Numbered from the stretch's first letter, positions 39,513 to 51,592 are shown. The stretch: DNA of 64,000 nt from Monarcha castaneiventris obscurior (GCA_026261815.1 JAMPIT010000059.1:18834001-18898000), one strand, 5' to 3'. Made by a program: numbers and translations. Notes: a model not told the origin generated them from the letters alone.

Positions 39513-40605
39513 TGTAATACTGTCCCTGCCCGGCTCTGTGGGGTCCCGCATGCCCCCACAGACGCACGGGCAGTTTCAGTATTGTGGTCGGTAGCAAAGA
39601 GTCGGAAAGGATATTTGCTTTCATTCTGGCATCAGGATTTATTGCATCTTCACTGTCAAAGCTAGCAGGGGCAAATACCAGAACAATGGCTAGCTCAGGG
39701 TTTTTCCCGGGGCCAGGGAAAAGGCCGGATTAGGGAACAGGGACCAATGGGAGAGCCCCAGGGGAGTGATGAGGGGTTGGCTAGAAGCCAACTGGGGAAT
39801 CAGAACTGGGGTATATTACCACAAGTAAACAGGCATCCTGGGAGAGGCCCCTTTCCCTCACCATAACCGATAAGCCTTTGGCACCAGAGACTGTCCTACC
39901 AAGAGCTCTCTCTGTCTCCTGCACCACTGGTCAATCGGCCACTGCCGCGCTGCCGTTGCCTGGCTCAGGCTTGGCCTGCGGCTGTGAGGTTCGTAGCCCA
40001 CGCAAGATGCCAGCAATATATCAGCTAAAGTGACTGGGGTCTGCGTGCCCCAGCCCTTTGGGCCTGAAAGCCGTTCGCAGCAGGCAGCTCTTGGCTGTTG
40101 CAAGGCAGTAGCGAAGGCAAAGAGGAAAGAGTTGGACACTCTGTGGCTTCAGTCCAAGTTTTATTTTCTCTGCCCTGGTGGGGAGGCAGGGAGGTATTTG
40201 CCTGAAGGGGAGCCGCTGAGAGTGAGGGTTATCTGCCCTCAGGGGCTCGGCTTTAAGGGGCTACAAAGTGAGGGAGGTATAGTAGAGCTAACCAATTAGA
40301 AAGTGAGGATACATGACAGGTAACCAATAGTGACATCCCAGGGGCGGAACTAATTCAAACTAACCAATCACAGTATAGATGGAGGGAATTTCAAACCACG
40401 CTAGCCTGTCCGAGCCTGTGACTATTGGTGGCTCTGTAACAGGGGAAGAAGACGCGGTGTGAGTGGCATTCAAGGCGTGTGAGCTTCTATTCCTCGGAGT
40501 CTTCTCTTGATCCGCCCTCGGGGACAGAATCATGCGATGGAAAATCGATCCATTCAGAATCGCTCACCCCAACGATGTGCTGCATCATAGCAACAGGCCA
40601 CCACA
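39513..40605 (-). mobile_element. LTR-derived insertion inside a CR1, minus strand
   Basis: A 1.1-kb GC-richer block interrupts the CR1. It starts TGTAATAC (39513) and ends CCACCACA (40605), and AATG is repeated on both sides (39509-39512 and 40606-40609). If the next two bases are counted the shared string is AATGTG. Read on the minus strand there are two poly(A)-signal-like sites, AATAAA (complement near 39637-39642) and AATAAAA (complement near 40159-40165). Each is followed by a similar U5-like stretch containing AACTCTTTCC or GACTCTTTG, and by a GGGGCA(C/T)GC...GACCCCA string. That suggests either two related LTRs, as in a shrunken provirus or nested insertion, or one LTR with an internal duplication. 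CCAAT-type elements occur near 40285, 40325 and 40365. The open frames in the block match no retroviral protein I can recognise. Confidence 0.72.
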
Positions 40606-41215
40606 AATGTGCACTCACATTCCAGAAAACCAATTGTGTCCTGGGCTCCATCCAAAGCAGCATGGCCAGCAGGGTGAGGGAGGGGATTCTGCCCCTCTGC
40701 TCTGCTCTGTTGAAACCCCACCTGCAGTGCTGCACCCAGCTCTTCCCCAGCACAGGAAGGACATCAACCCATTGGAACAAGTCCAGAGGAGGCCACCAAG
40801 ATGGAGCATCTCTTGTACAAGAATGAGAAAGCTGGCTTTGTTCAGCCTGGAAAAGAGAAGGCTTTGTGGTGACCTAATTGTGACATTGCAGTCCCTAAAG
40901 GGAACCTACAAGAAAGATGGAGGACTTTTTACAGGAACAGGTAGTGACAGGACAAGGGGGAACAGCTTCAAACTGAAAGAGAGTAGATTTAGATTAGATA
41001 TTAGAAAAACTTCCTTTATTACGAGGATAGTAGGGAACTGGCACTGGTTGTCCAAAGCAGTTATGGGTGCCCCATCCCTGGAAGTATTCAAGTCCAGGCT
41101 GGATGAGGCTCTGAGCAATTTGGTCCAGTGAAAGGTGTCTCTGACCACAGCAGGGAGATTGGAACTACATGATCTTTAAGGTCCCTTCCAACCCAAACCA
41201 TTCTATAGTTCTATG
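40606..41215 (+). mobile_element. CR1 LINE, 3' piece of the split copy
   Basis: The CR1 interrupted at 39512 continues here in the same orientation. The sequence runs through the ORF2 C-terminus, with a frame open from inside the LTR to the stop at 41129-41131. It includes the runs GSDRTRGNSFKLKESRFRLDI and APSLEVFKSRLDEALSNLVQ, which are the normal end of CR1 ORF2. The 3' tail ends near 41215 with ACCATTCTATAGTTCTATG, the short octamer-type repeat of CR1 termini. Good frame preservation shows this is one of the younger CR1 copies in the window. The apparent 199-codon frame at 40532-41131 starts in LTR sequence, so its first part is chimeric. Confidence 0.93.
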
Positions 41216-41801
41216 TTCCTCATTATTTTCACCAAAATCCAGATGGATTTTGGTGAAAATACATGGAATGTATGTATTCTAACAGTTATTGGGGTTTTTT
41301 AATAAAATACTTATTCTACTTTTGTAATTGTCCAAGCAAACAGAAGATACTTAGCCACTTCAATCTCTTATTTGTGTCTCAATACACTTGTCCTCATCTC
41401 CAGTAAAAGACAAAAGAAATAGTCTGAAGCTCTTACCTCAAATTCATCTCATCATAGAGATTGCTTCCTGTTTATTCATCAGCTCTGTAAAAAGGACAAA
41501 CTATTTTCTTTTAGAAACATTTATTTTTCAGAACAGTGGCTTGCAGCTGCCTAATGGTTAGCATCAACGCGAGATCTGTGAGTGGAACAGGACCAGGTCA
41601 CAACCTGAATTTTATCTTAGTTTTTCATCCCAGTTCTCTCATGTACAAAATTCTCATGTTATTTCTCTGCTTGTCATGTTATGGACCCCTATTACCACTT
41701 TACAGATTTACAAAGGATCAAATCTCTTTTTAGGTTATCCTTTTAAGTTTACTGATCTGTTGGAGCATGATGAAATGGTTTTTTCTGAAGTATTATGAGG
41801 G
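41216..41801. other. Non-coding spacer with a perfect palindrome
   Basis: Unique AT-rich sequence between CR1 and the GC-rich repeat. The only structure is the 38-bp palindrome at 41224-41261. Confidence 0.55.
41224..41261. repeat. Perfect 18-bp inverted repeat
   Basis: Arms 41224-41241 (TATTTTCACCAAAATCCA) and 41244-41261 are perfectly complementary around a 2-base GA spacer. It lies about ten bases after the 3' end of the CR1. Confidence 0.97.
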
Positions 41802-42505
41802 TGTGGTGGATTGACATTGACTGTCTGCCAGACCCCAACCCAGCCTCTCTCTCAATTCTTCTTGTCAACAGGACATGTGGGGAAATAAGATGGAAATGCT
41901 CAAAGATTGAGATAAGGACAGGGAGATCGCTGACAGTAATTACTCTGACAAAATGGGCCTCACTTAGGGAAAATTAGTTTCATTTCTTGCCAACTCTTCT
42001 TAAAAAGAGTTGGATGGTAGGAAAAAAAGGAAAAAAGTAAACCATCCTCCCTCCATTTCCCCTTGTTTCCCAGCTCTTCAGTCCTTCATTCCCAGCAATC
42101 TTCCACTTCACTGAGGGGCACACAGTAATGGAAATGAGAGTGCGGTCAGCCCGTAGCAGCTTTTCTCTGCCTCTCCTTCCTCCTCGCACATTTCCCTGCT
42201 CCAGCCTGGAACATTCCCAGGGTCCGCAGGGCAGCCCCTGCCCCGCCGGGGTCTCTCCCTGGCCGCAGGCCCATCCATCCCTGCCGGGCCTCTCCCGCCT
42301 CCGTCGCTGCTCCCGCTGTCCCCTCAGGCTGGCAGGGCTGTTTCCCGCAGGGTTCCCCTGGCTCAGCCCTGGCTGCGGGCAGGTTTTGCCCTCCCTTGCC
42401 CAGGCTTTCCCCGGGGCTCTCTCTCGCCCGCCCGCCCGTGGCTGAGGGGCTCAGCCGTGCCCCGGCACAGCCCCGGCGCCGCTGCCGCCACCGGGGCAGG
42501 GAAAA
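41802..42505. mobile_element. Avian LTR-like repeat with GC-rich 3' half
   Basis: The block starts TGTGGTGGATTGACATTGAC and continues with GAGATAAGGACAGGGAGATC, ACTCTGACAAAATGGGCCTCAC and TTAGTTTCATTTCTTGCCAA. I recognise this series as the beginning of an LTR-type repeat that is common in bird genomes. Its later part is rich in CTGCTCCAGC-type units and CpG. Here that part corresponds to 42170-42500, which has about 25 CpG sites, a CGCCCGCCCGCCCG run at 42425-42438 and a pyrimidine bias on the plus strand. The right boundary is unclear and I saw no target-site duplication. The two open frames over the GC-rich part (42128-42445 plus, 42146-42538 minus) are composition artefacts. The family name and the sense strand are not settled by reading alone. 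Confidence 0.65.
42170..42500. promoter_or_regulatory. CpG-dense stretch (repeat-derived CpG island)
   Basis: This is the only strongly GC-rich, CpG-dense segment in the window, with GC-box-like CCGCCC and CGCCCGCCC runs. It meets the look of a CpG island by eye. Because it appears to be the 3' half of an avian LTR-like repeat, it is more likely repeat-derived than the promoter of a host gene. A transcript start here is possible but has no support in the sequence beyond composition. Confidence 0.45.
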
Positions 42506-44633
42506 TACAGTTGAGAGGCATGAAATCATCGATTCCACCAGCTATTGCTTTGTTCCTCAGCTCTGTGCTGTGTAACTTCCCCATTGTACTGCACACGGGT
42601 ATGGGCTGGAAAGAAAATGAGATATGTTGATCCATTTAACAGTTTGCTCTGAATGAGTAATTCAAGGTAGAATAAAAACCTTAATATACAGTGACTTGTG
42701 TTGTTAGCCATTAACGTTTATATGCTAGTGATAGCTTTTGGTCAAGGCACCTCTATCTTACCTTGACTGTACAGTTTTAATCTCCTGGGTCTCTGTGTTA
42801 AGGAGTTGACAACTGAGGAAATCTTATAACTTGGTATTGTTGCTGTTGTTTATACTGATAAATATTCAAATTGCCTGAAGACATAATAAAAATAAAGAAC
42901 CTGAGGCAGGAAGCAAAGACAAAATATCAGGTCATGGAAGCCTCGAGTCTGAATTTGCTTCACGGAGACCCAGGCTATTGTTCCCAGAAGGTGTAATGAG
43001 ACAGGTACCTACTGCCAAAGCACTTGGGAGTCAGAGAGGGTGCTGGTAAGTCCAAGGTTAAATTATCCTTGATGCTTTGGCTAATTAATTTTACAAGGAA
43101 AATTTTGTAAGGTATGAAAATAAAGGGTGGCAATTTTGCACTGGTTAAAGCATATACTTTGAGGAAGCTTTTATAATGAGACTGAAGATTGAAAGAGGAT
43201 TAAGGGTATTTGATTTGATTATGAATGGTTTTTGGAAAGGTGTATGTAACACTTAAATAAGAAGTACCAAACAGACCTACAGGAATAAATGTCTGTGAGA
43301 TAATTCTGCTATCCTATAAAAAAGAAACCATTCTGGAACACACTTTTGGCACAACTAAGACTGATCAAGTTAACTAGATCCACAGTCTTATTTTGACATA
43401 CCATCCTTTTGCAAGTATGTGGTGATGCTTGCTAAAAAACTGTTAAATTGGCTTGTCATTTGTGGATGAAACTCTATGGCTTGTCCTAGAAGTGTCTCAA
43501 TTTATTTTTAATACGTACACTTAGTGCTTTTTGTAGTACTTGTTATTTTGGAGGTTAGGTGATTTTTAAACTGAGGCAAACCTATGAAACCAATGTCTTT
43601 TTCTGCAGAGGACAGATGTGCTGTATTTTGCAACACAATATGATCATGCAGTATATGAATTAAAAGCTTAAGTTTCACAGGTGAATTTTACGTTGGGCTA
43701 TCTCACCTAAATGGCAATTCTCTGCAGAAAAATTCTCAGAAGACAGAATATATGGAAAATCATTCTACTTTTAACAAACTTGTATAACACTGTGGATAGT
43801 TAACTTAGGAAGCCTACCACACAGAATGCTGACATTTACAGCATATAGGATTTCCATATTCTTATTGTCTTTATTAATGTTGCATTGCCATATTGATTTT
43901 CCTACATGTAGTATTCTCAAGTGATGTGTAGTGAGAAGCGTTTGCCAAATTTTTGTGAATTAATCCTTGATAGAATAAAAAGTAATCTTAAAACATTAGA
44001 TAAAAAAATGTGGGGGAGCAAAAAGAGGAAGTTTTCATATTTCTCAGTAATTTCTTTGAATATAACATTTTCTTAAGTTCCATCCCTCAAACATCCCTGA
44101 TTCACTGACATTACTTGACTCTTTCTGCAAGGAATATCTACCATGGCTGCCTGTTTCCTGATTATTTCTGTGAACACTTTCTTATGGTTATAAATGCTTT
44201 TCATCTTTTGATTATCATGGTGTTTTTTGGAGGTTTTGTTTTTGTTTGGGGGTTTGAATATTTTTTTTTTAATAGGAGGGAGGGACTTAAAAAGCCCTTT
44301 TTAAAATCCTGTAGTTATTTAGTCAAATACAGGATTGACAACAATGTGTTTAAAATAATAAATTTTGCAAACCATATGAGCTTCTAATAAACTAATTATG
44401 AACCACTGTCTCTCAGCCCTGCAGCTCCTATGCTCCAGCAGTGCTATTTTTGGACAGCAGCTGTAACTATTAAGAGTTAATATTGTCCAATAACTATTTG
44501 ATCCAAGCATCTAAAACTGTGACTGCCACTGCAGGCTGTTTATATCAGAACTTTCTCATTTGATGTTCCCTGATCTCTCTTGTATAAACTATCAGTTGCA
44601 GTGAATAGAATGTAGTTCTTGGTACATAAGTTC
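42506..44633. other. AT-rich non-coding DNA, no gene seen
   Basis: No element or exon recognised. A good splice-donor-like CTG|GTAAGT at about 43045 lies downstream of the CpG-dense stretch but has no supporting acceptor or open frame. Confidence 0.5.
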
Positions 44634-44639
44634 TCTAAT
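44634..44639. repeat. Target-site duplication, left copy (TCTAAT)
   Basis: Identical to 45010-45015 and directly next to the TG end of the LTR. Confidence 0.9.
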
Positions 44640-45009
44640 TGCAGGAGCAGAGGACCCTTGAACATCGAATCAATATGATTTCACAAAAGCCGTTTATTAT
44701 TTACATTACACTACACTTAGGCATTTTTGCAGCTGTTGTTCATGCGATCATGCACTACTTGATTGGTCCCTCTACGTTGTCCACGTGCCGTGCATGCACC
44801 TTTCAGAAAACCTGATTGGTTCTAGTCCAGGATGGTACAGTCCTTATCTAATTTCTTGCTGTCTTGTTATTCTGTTTTCCAACGTCTTCTCTCTTAATTT
44901 AGCACTGCTTACATTCCAGAAGTCCTGACGAATACTTGAGGGCTCTGATAAGGGTAACTGAAGGTAACTTGGCTGGGGCACCCTGACAGGATTCGAGTGC
45001 CTTACAACA
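44640..45009 (-). mobile_element. Solo retroviral LTR with 6-bp target duplication, minus strand
   Basis: A complete 370-bp LTR with clean ends: TG at 44640-44641 and CA at 45008-45009, flanked on both sides by TCTAAT. In its sense direction (minus) it begins TGTTGTAAGGCACTCG and has an AATAAA signal (complement at 44693-44698) about 50 bases before its end. A 6-bp duplication is typical of betaretrovirus-like (class II, ERVK) elements in birds. The absence of internal sequence shows that the provirus was lost by recombination between its two LTRs, leaving one. Both duplication copies are still identical, so the insertion is probably not very old. Confidence 0.9.
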
Positions 45010-45015
45010 TCTAAT
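45010..45015. repeat. Target-site duplication, right copy (TCTAAT)
   Basis: Matches 44634-44639 exactly. The pair defines the insertion site of the solo LTR. Confidence 0.9.
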
Positions 45016-46414
45016 GCATCTGCTTCAACAACCCTTCCTTTAAAGTTTTAGAAAGGGCCAGCGCACCCAACTTGACTGAAGTGGTGTGTATGTGAAAGTG
45101 TTTTCTTCTCATATTTTTTTAGTGCATCAGGAGCTCTAGGAGTAATTCCACTTTTGACATTAAAAGGGATGTTGATCAGTCCCGTAGTTTCTTCCCTTTT
45201 TCTTTTTTTATCCTTTTTAATCAATCAAATTTCTCATCAAAATTTTTATTGCCAGCATTTTTTTGATGCCTCTGTGACAGTGTAATTGAATTCTGTCAAC
45301 TGAATTTTATATTCTGTTGTCAGCTTCCTCGTGCTGGTAAAGACATCCTGGAATCAATCTTTAGCATTTCACTGCCTTTCTACATGAATGGTCCCAGAAC
45401 CAGTTTTAATGTTTGACATGTTTTTGATTCACTGTATCCAATCCATGTCCTGCAAAAGATACATATATCAACATTTTAGGTTTTAGCTTCGCCTTTGAAT
45501 GCCTCACGTACCCTGCAGCACAAAGGGTACCCATCAGGTGTGCCAAACCTTTCCAGTGTATTTTGGAGAAAATACTGCTGTGGAACTTCAGCTATCATAT
45601 TGACCTGCAGTGAGTGGTTTACAATTACCCAGAGCTCAGTTCTGTTGAATATATTAAGAATGTATCTCTCTTGAAGATTTCTCGTGAACATTTTTCCTAT
45701 TGTGCACTATGTGGAGTCTGTATGCCACATTTCATTTTTAAGCCTTCTTAGTGCTTTTTCATGTGCTTTTGCAAAATTGTTTTAACCTTTGCAAACTGTG
45801 GCCCTATTTCCATGGCAAAAGACTGCTCAAGTCTGTTAAATTCCATATGAAATGTATTTTTTCCCCTGAAAACATGTTTTGTCTGCATTATGAAGATTCC
45901 ATGGAAATACTAATGAAATTTCTTTTTCTCTCTGTATTACTATGTATCTTTGTTATTTCTCTCTGATTCCAGTAGATATTTTTTTGTCTTCCTACCAAAC
46001 TTTAATATGGCACAACACTACTCTGCAGCTTGTAAAATTTTAATTTCTTTATACAAAATCTTCTGGCAGTTGTTTTCTCAGTCTGATGATCCCAGCTAGG
46101 ACCTGAATATGAATTAGGATTTCAGAAGCCATCTATATACATCTGTGATTAGTTAATCTAAATGCTGATATAATTAACTGTGAAGATTTTCTCCATTTCA
46201 AAATTACATGAAAAATAGTATATATCACATTCATTTTGTTCTTTGCATCTCCATAGGACAGCCTGAAAATTGTGACAAAATTTTTAACTTGACTTTCACT
46301 ACTTTATTCAGGAAGGCAGAGGAGAGAATAAGGTATTGTGTTTCCAAACAAGGCAAACTGACAGAGTTTTCTTAGAAAATCTGAAAAAAAAGAAAGTTCA
46401 AAAAGTTGAAATTG

Positions 46415-46442
46415 AAAAAAAAAAAAAAGGAAAGAAAGAAAG
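46415..46442 (+). repeat. Poly(A) run with GAAA repeats
   Basis: Fourteen A residues at 46415-46428 followed by GG and AAAG units. Purine-rich simple sequence. Confidence 0.9.
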
Positions 46443-49400
46443 TGAGTTTTGCTTGAGACATTTGATTGTAGACTGTTGAATTTTTGCCAGGAAACCAACT
46501 ATGCACATTTTCCCTGGTGATGGCTTCCTGCTGTGTATACCTTTTAGTGGATCCAGATATCTACAGAAACAGATTTCATACTTGTTTAAATAATTTCTTG
46601 TTGTTTGTTGGGTTCCTTGAGAGCTCCAGTTGTAACTGAGTGTTCCTCTTTGATTTTATTACCTATAATTTTCGCCTTTTTGCTTCAGGAAGAAATATTC
46701 TTTTCCCACATGAGCTTCTGGTGTCTTGCAGGTACAAGAAGTACATCCCTGGAGGGTTTTTAATAGGGAGTTCGTATTTGAGCTCATAAGGATGATAAGC
46801 CTTTATCTCTCAAAACCAGGAAGGTTTAAAGAAATGGAAGAAACAGAAAGGGAGCAAAAACTATGTATCTGTCATAGCTTAAAACAAAATAACCAATTAC
46901 CAACTTAATAATCATAATTACCATACCTGAAGTTTTCCATGAGTTGCATTTTACTCTGTTGCATACAGTATGCCTACGAGAGCCTTGGCTGCCTCAAAGG
47001 AAACTACTATTATGATTCAGTGTAGAAAAAATGAAGTTTAAGAACATATGATTGCAGCCTTTTGATGTGGGTGTTTCAGTGAAAGGTAACATTAAGCTCT
47101 TGCTGAGAGCTAACATGGTCCCACAAAAAACCAGGAACTGCAGGAATTGTTCTCATGAATCAGCCATTTTGTTAAACTGGTATTATAGCAGAGTGGTGTT
47201 GACAAGATCCATTTCAGCTGAACGAGAATATCAGGTTGCTTTTACTGATTGATCAATGACCTATCATGACACAATAAATCTGTGAGCAACAGGATGGCAA
47301 CGACTGACCCTACAGTATGTATAGGAAAATACATAACTTATATTCTGCATTATTAGTGGCAGACAGCATGACACCAGGTGGGTCAGGAATCCTTTCTTAG
47401 CATTTATCTGGAAATATAGCTGGATGGAACATCTTGTGATAGGAGAGAGCAGGGGAAAATGATGTATGAATTTCACAAACAGGATCATAAGCTGTCAGGC
47501 AATGATAGCAATGTGCAATATTAATATATGCATCTCACATGGGGAGGTGATAAATGAGACAGCCCTGTGACAAATTGCATAGGCATGTAATAAATAAGTT
47601 TACCACATAACTCTGCAATTTATCAGATGCCTTTTGCCATTACCTGCCCAATAATCCATCTCTCAGGGGTTTATTTTCACAATCCAGATTTCCTCAGCAG
47701 CTTGAAACACCCTACTTCTTTTAAAGTTCAACCTGTCAAAAAAAAAAAACTTTTCCCCTGTTCTCCCTACAGTAAGTGTGCTAGAAGCACACAATGAACT
47801 AGACTGGGCTGTTGAATATTAACAGCTTTGCTGAAGATACCCTCACAATTCTAACATGCATTAATTCTGAAAATCATAGTTTCCTGCACTTCACCGTGGG
47901 CCATGTAACTCTTTGTTCTATTAAAACCTGTTGCATAAATACTTTTAAACCATTTTACTTTTCTATGTGTTTTTGCTTCCTACTGCAGTTAGCCCTGTAC
48001 TGCTTCAGCTATATTTTTGTGGATTTAAAATAAATCCAATATTCCTCTTCTTAAGGAATTTGGCCAACTAGCTTTGCCTGCTAAATTCATCTCTCTGAAT
48101 TTATTAACACACCTTCATATCCCAATTAGTCTGAAACACCAACTGTTTCTAATAATAAGGATACTTCCATCTTTCACCTTTGCTTTCTTTTCAGTGAGGA
48201 ATTGCTTCTAGAAAAGCTCAAAGCCACAAGCCTGTGTGGATTACTGACTTCAAATGTGTTACCTCATAATTATTACATGTGAATATCATTAAACAGGTAA
48301 GGACATACTTGAACAGGAGCTGATTTAAAAATGTTTAGGCAAATCATAATTTTCTTTTCATTTATAAGTGACGTGATTTTGTGGGCATGGTTTCTTTGTA
48401 ACAAAAGTGTAGGTGTTTTCCAAGGTGGCATTTTGGGGGCAGGTAATAAGCATTTATTAAACTTCTCAAAGTATGGATTTTTTTTTCACTTTGAATTTCC
48501 CCATTTTATCCACTTACTTAGAAGATTCCTAGGAAGTCTGTCATAGTGCTCTTACTAGATGCACAGCAGTTCTCTACTCTTTGTTTATTGTTTGTTTGAG
48601 TTTTTTCATAAATAATATTGTGAAAATTTACTTAATTTTAGAAATTTTTGATAAATGTTTCAGTGTCATATTTTAAGAATTAATAGCTCCAATTTACTCT
48701 CTGATTGGCTCCACTGCCTCAAACAAAATTTATTTTCTTTAGATTTGATGCTGGGAAAACATTTTAAATCTTACGTGGTTATCCTCATTTGGGATGAAAT
48801 GAAGCTCTAAAATCTCATAGAAGATCTTGTGTCTACGAAAGAGATAAAAATGAAATTTTCATTATTAACTTATTTCCCCAAAAATGGTTAAGAAACCTCA
48901 TAGTACTTAAAAGTTCCTATGGTTTTGGACATTATTATTGTAATTTTGTAAGACAGAGATATATGGATAAAGTTATTTGAAGTCACTTGCAAATGTTTTT
49001 TGTCTGCTTTTCAACCCTGTATGGTTGGATTAGTGGAATTCTACTATTTTGATTTTATGCAAAAAAATTCTTAAAGGAAAAATTGAATAAAAGCACATGA
49101 ACAAAAATAAGTTCGGATAAGACTGCCTATATTAGTTTCTCTCACTCTTTTAGATTTTTGAAACCTATCCAAATTCATACTGATTTGTATTTTCTGAAAA
49201 CCTCTACCCATATAGTAAAGAATTAATTTTTAGATTTTGTCACATTTCTCTGTCTGAACAAATGTAGTAATGGTAAGATCTCTTTAAAGGAACTTCCCAT
49301 CTCCTGACAACATGATTGACAGATTATAATAGTTTTTAATTTACTGTGTTTGCTGTCTTAGGAAGCATTTATGCTTGACTTTATGGGCAGCTATGAGTCA

Positions 49401-51592
49401 TCCTTCAGAGTAACCAACAGTAACTACCCAGAAACCGTGTGTGTCCATGTGTTTTATGTTCATAAAGATCAGAAACTGCAACAATGTGCATAAGGTAAAT
49501 ACTTTTAAGTTACTTATCCCAAAGCATTTCACTTGAGCAGGCTTTAAATCTTGAAGCTCAGCATGTGTTAGGTAAGTACTGTGTGTTACTTCTTGATGAG
49601 GGATATGCTGTGTCCAAATGACAGCCTATCACTGGGATATGGAGGTCACACTAACTCCTCTTTGGCAGGGTTTGCAATATATAGGCATTCAGCCAGCACA
49701 ATATTAAAAGGTCGTAAAATGGGAATTAATTAGGTTTATCAAAGAGTGGGTTGTTCCAAATGTCAAGCTAAAACTTGGCAAGATTCTTGACATACTATTC
49801 CTCTTGTCCCCCATTTGGCTAGGCCACCATACTGTGGGCATATTTTACTCCTAGCAGTACCAAAATAGCTCCTTGCAAGATACAAACTAAACAGAACAAG
49901 GTGTTTGAACTAACTCATTCAAAGGGGGATTTTTGGTGCTTACATGGTTTTGGTGCTTTTAATATGTAATGTCTAGGATCAATATTCCAAACACAGCTAC
50001 TTTCAGTGAGAGGTGGGCTCCAGCAAGATTTTTGAATTCTGTTTGTAGGGATTCGAAGTCTTCAGTGTTCATAATTCATGAGACATAGCTGTTATAATAA
50101 TATTCTCTTTTTAAAGGCTAGTGAACATTCATAGAGGTGTGTGCTGCATATGGTCTGCAGAGCTGGCCCCTTTGTGAACTCTGGGATTGCTGGATCCTCT
50201 CCTACTTCACACATGGATTTGCTACTTTGAAATCTCAAGAGGAGAGATGGATTTCATTGAAATATACTGCAGAAACCATCTGAGTTCTGTACTCAGAAAG
50301 GGAACAGAGTTACACTTCTGTGCCTCTGGTTCAGCTTAGCCAAACACCATGTGACTGCCTTTTAAAGAGAGTTTTGGTGTGGGGAGGGTCAGAAAACCAA
50401 ACCTAATTCTCTTGTGTCCTAGGCTGTAGTAACTGTTGTATCATCCTCATTCTTTGTCTTGTCACCTGTAGGTAATGAAAGCTTTCCACGTCCCAGAGTA
50501 CAGCTTGGGTTTCTGTCTGCTTCTTAAGCTTTTGGTTTATATGTTGGGGGAGAATTTAAATAACATGAAGCATGATCTTGGAAATAACTTATTATAGATT
50601 TCCGTTAGTGCTACCAGTATGAGGTAGGAAAGTAATGTCTTTTTCTTAGTGTGCCATTTATCAGTGAGCGCAGTGGCTCAGAGCAATTTTGTGCTCTCCT
50701 CATGTCCCAGGCGTCCTCCTATGGATTTTTGCTTCTGCTAGCAGGATGGAACCCCTAAACGCAACCTTGATGCTTTGTCTTGGTGAGTGTTATTTATTGG
50801 CTGCATAGGTATTTGTTCCCACAGAACAGGGGTAAAGACAAAATTATGTTCTGCAAAACAGTCCTTAACACTTTTTAGTTTCTATCAATATGCCATGAGC
50901 AGAAGTTAAACTTTATTAAGAACATTTCATTATTGATCAAGGATCTATCTGAACAAGCTGAGCCTTAACCAGAGAGTTTGCTGAGAACTTGTGATTTCTG
51001 TCAGAACAAGGTCTGTTCTGATCAGAACCTGTTGCTTTGTATTCATGTCATGAAAGATGGCACCAGGTTCTTCTGGGGTTTTCATGAGATTCCAGAAATC
51101 GATAGTTTTTCATGTGCTTTTATTAGTTTTTGTGTTATTTGCAGATACTGGAAGGGGCATTTGGGAATAAATATGTTTATGTTGTTTATCTGCTGTAAAC
51201 ATGAATTACATTGAAAGAAAAACAAAGAACTCCTTGGTTTATACTATTCTCTTTAAATTACCATTGTTTAAAGTGGCACACAGAGAGCACACTTCTTATT
51301 TTCTTGTTATTTCTCTTGAGTTGGCCAGGTTTCACCAATTGCAGCAGATTTCTGATGTGAGAAAAAAAGAAGCAAAATTACTTTAACTAAGATAATTTCC
51401 ATTTCTATATTTCATAGCCATGCAATCCCAAACAAAAGGTCTTTAAGCACTTGGATTCAAATTTTGTGTATCTATGTTAATAAAAAATCTATTCTTGAAG
51501 TTTCATCTGAAAAAATAATGCACCTGGTTCACTTTATATGTGAAAATCTGTAGTCTGTAACTCATATTTTTTTCTGAGTTGGACTTTGGAGC

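Noticed and set aside
40532..41131. 199-codon open frame taken as a gene
   Set aside because: Its start codon and first 24 or so codons come from the LTR insertion and the rest is CR1 ORF2. It is a chimera of two transposable elements and not a host gene.
42170..42500. CpG island as promoter of a host gene
   Set aside because: The first half of the block is recognisably an avian LTR-like repeat, and no downstream open exon could be found, so a host promoter is not supported.
42128..42538. Overlapping 105- and 130-codon frames in the GC-rich stretch
   Set aside because: Proline, arginine, glycine and alanine-rich products on both strands are what GC-rich DNA gives by chance. They have no domain and no splice context.
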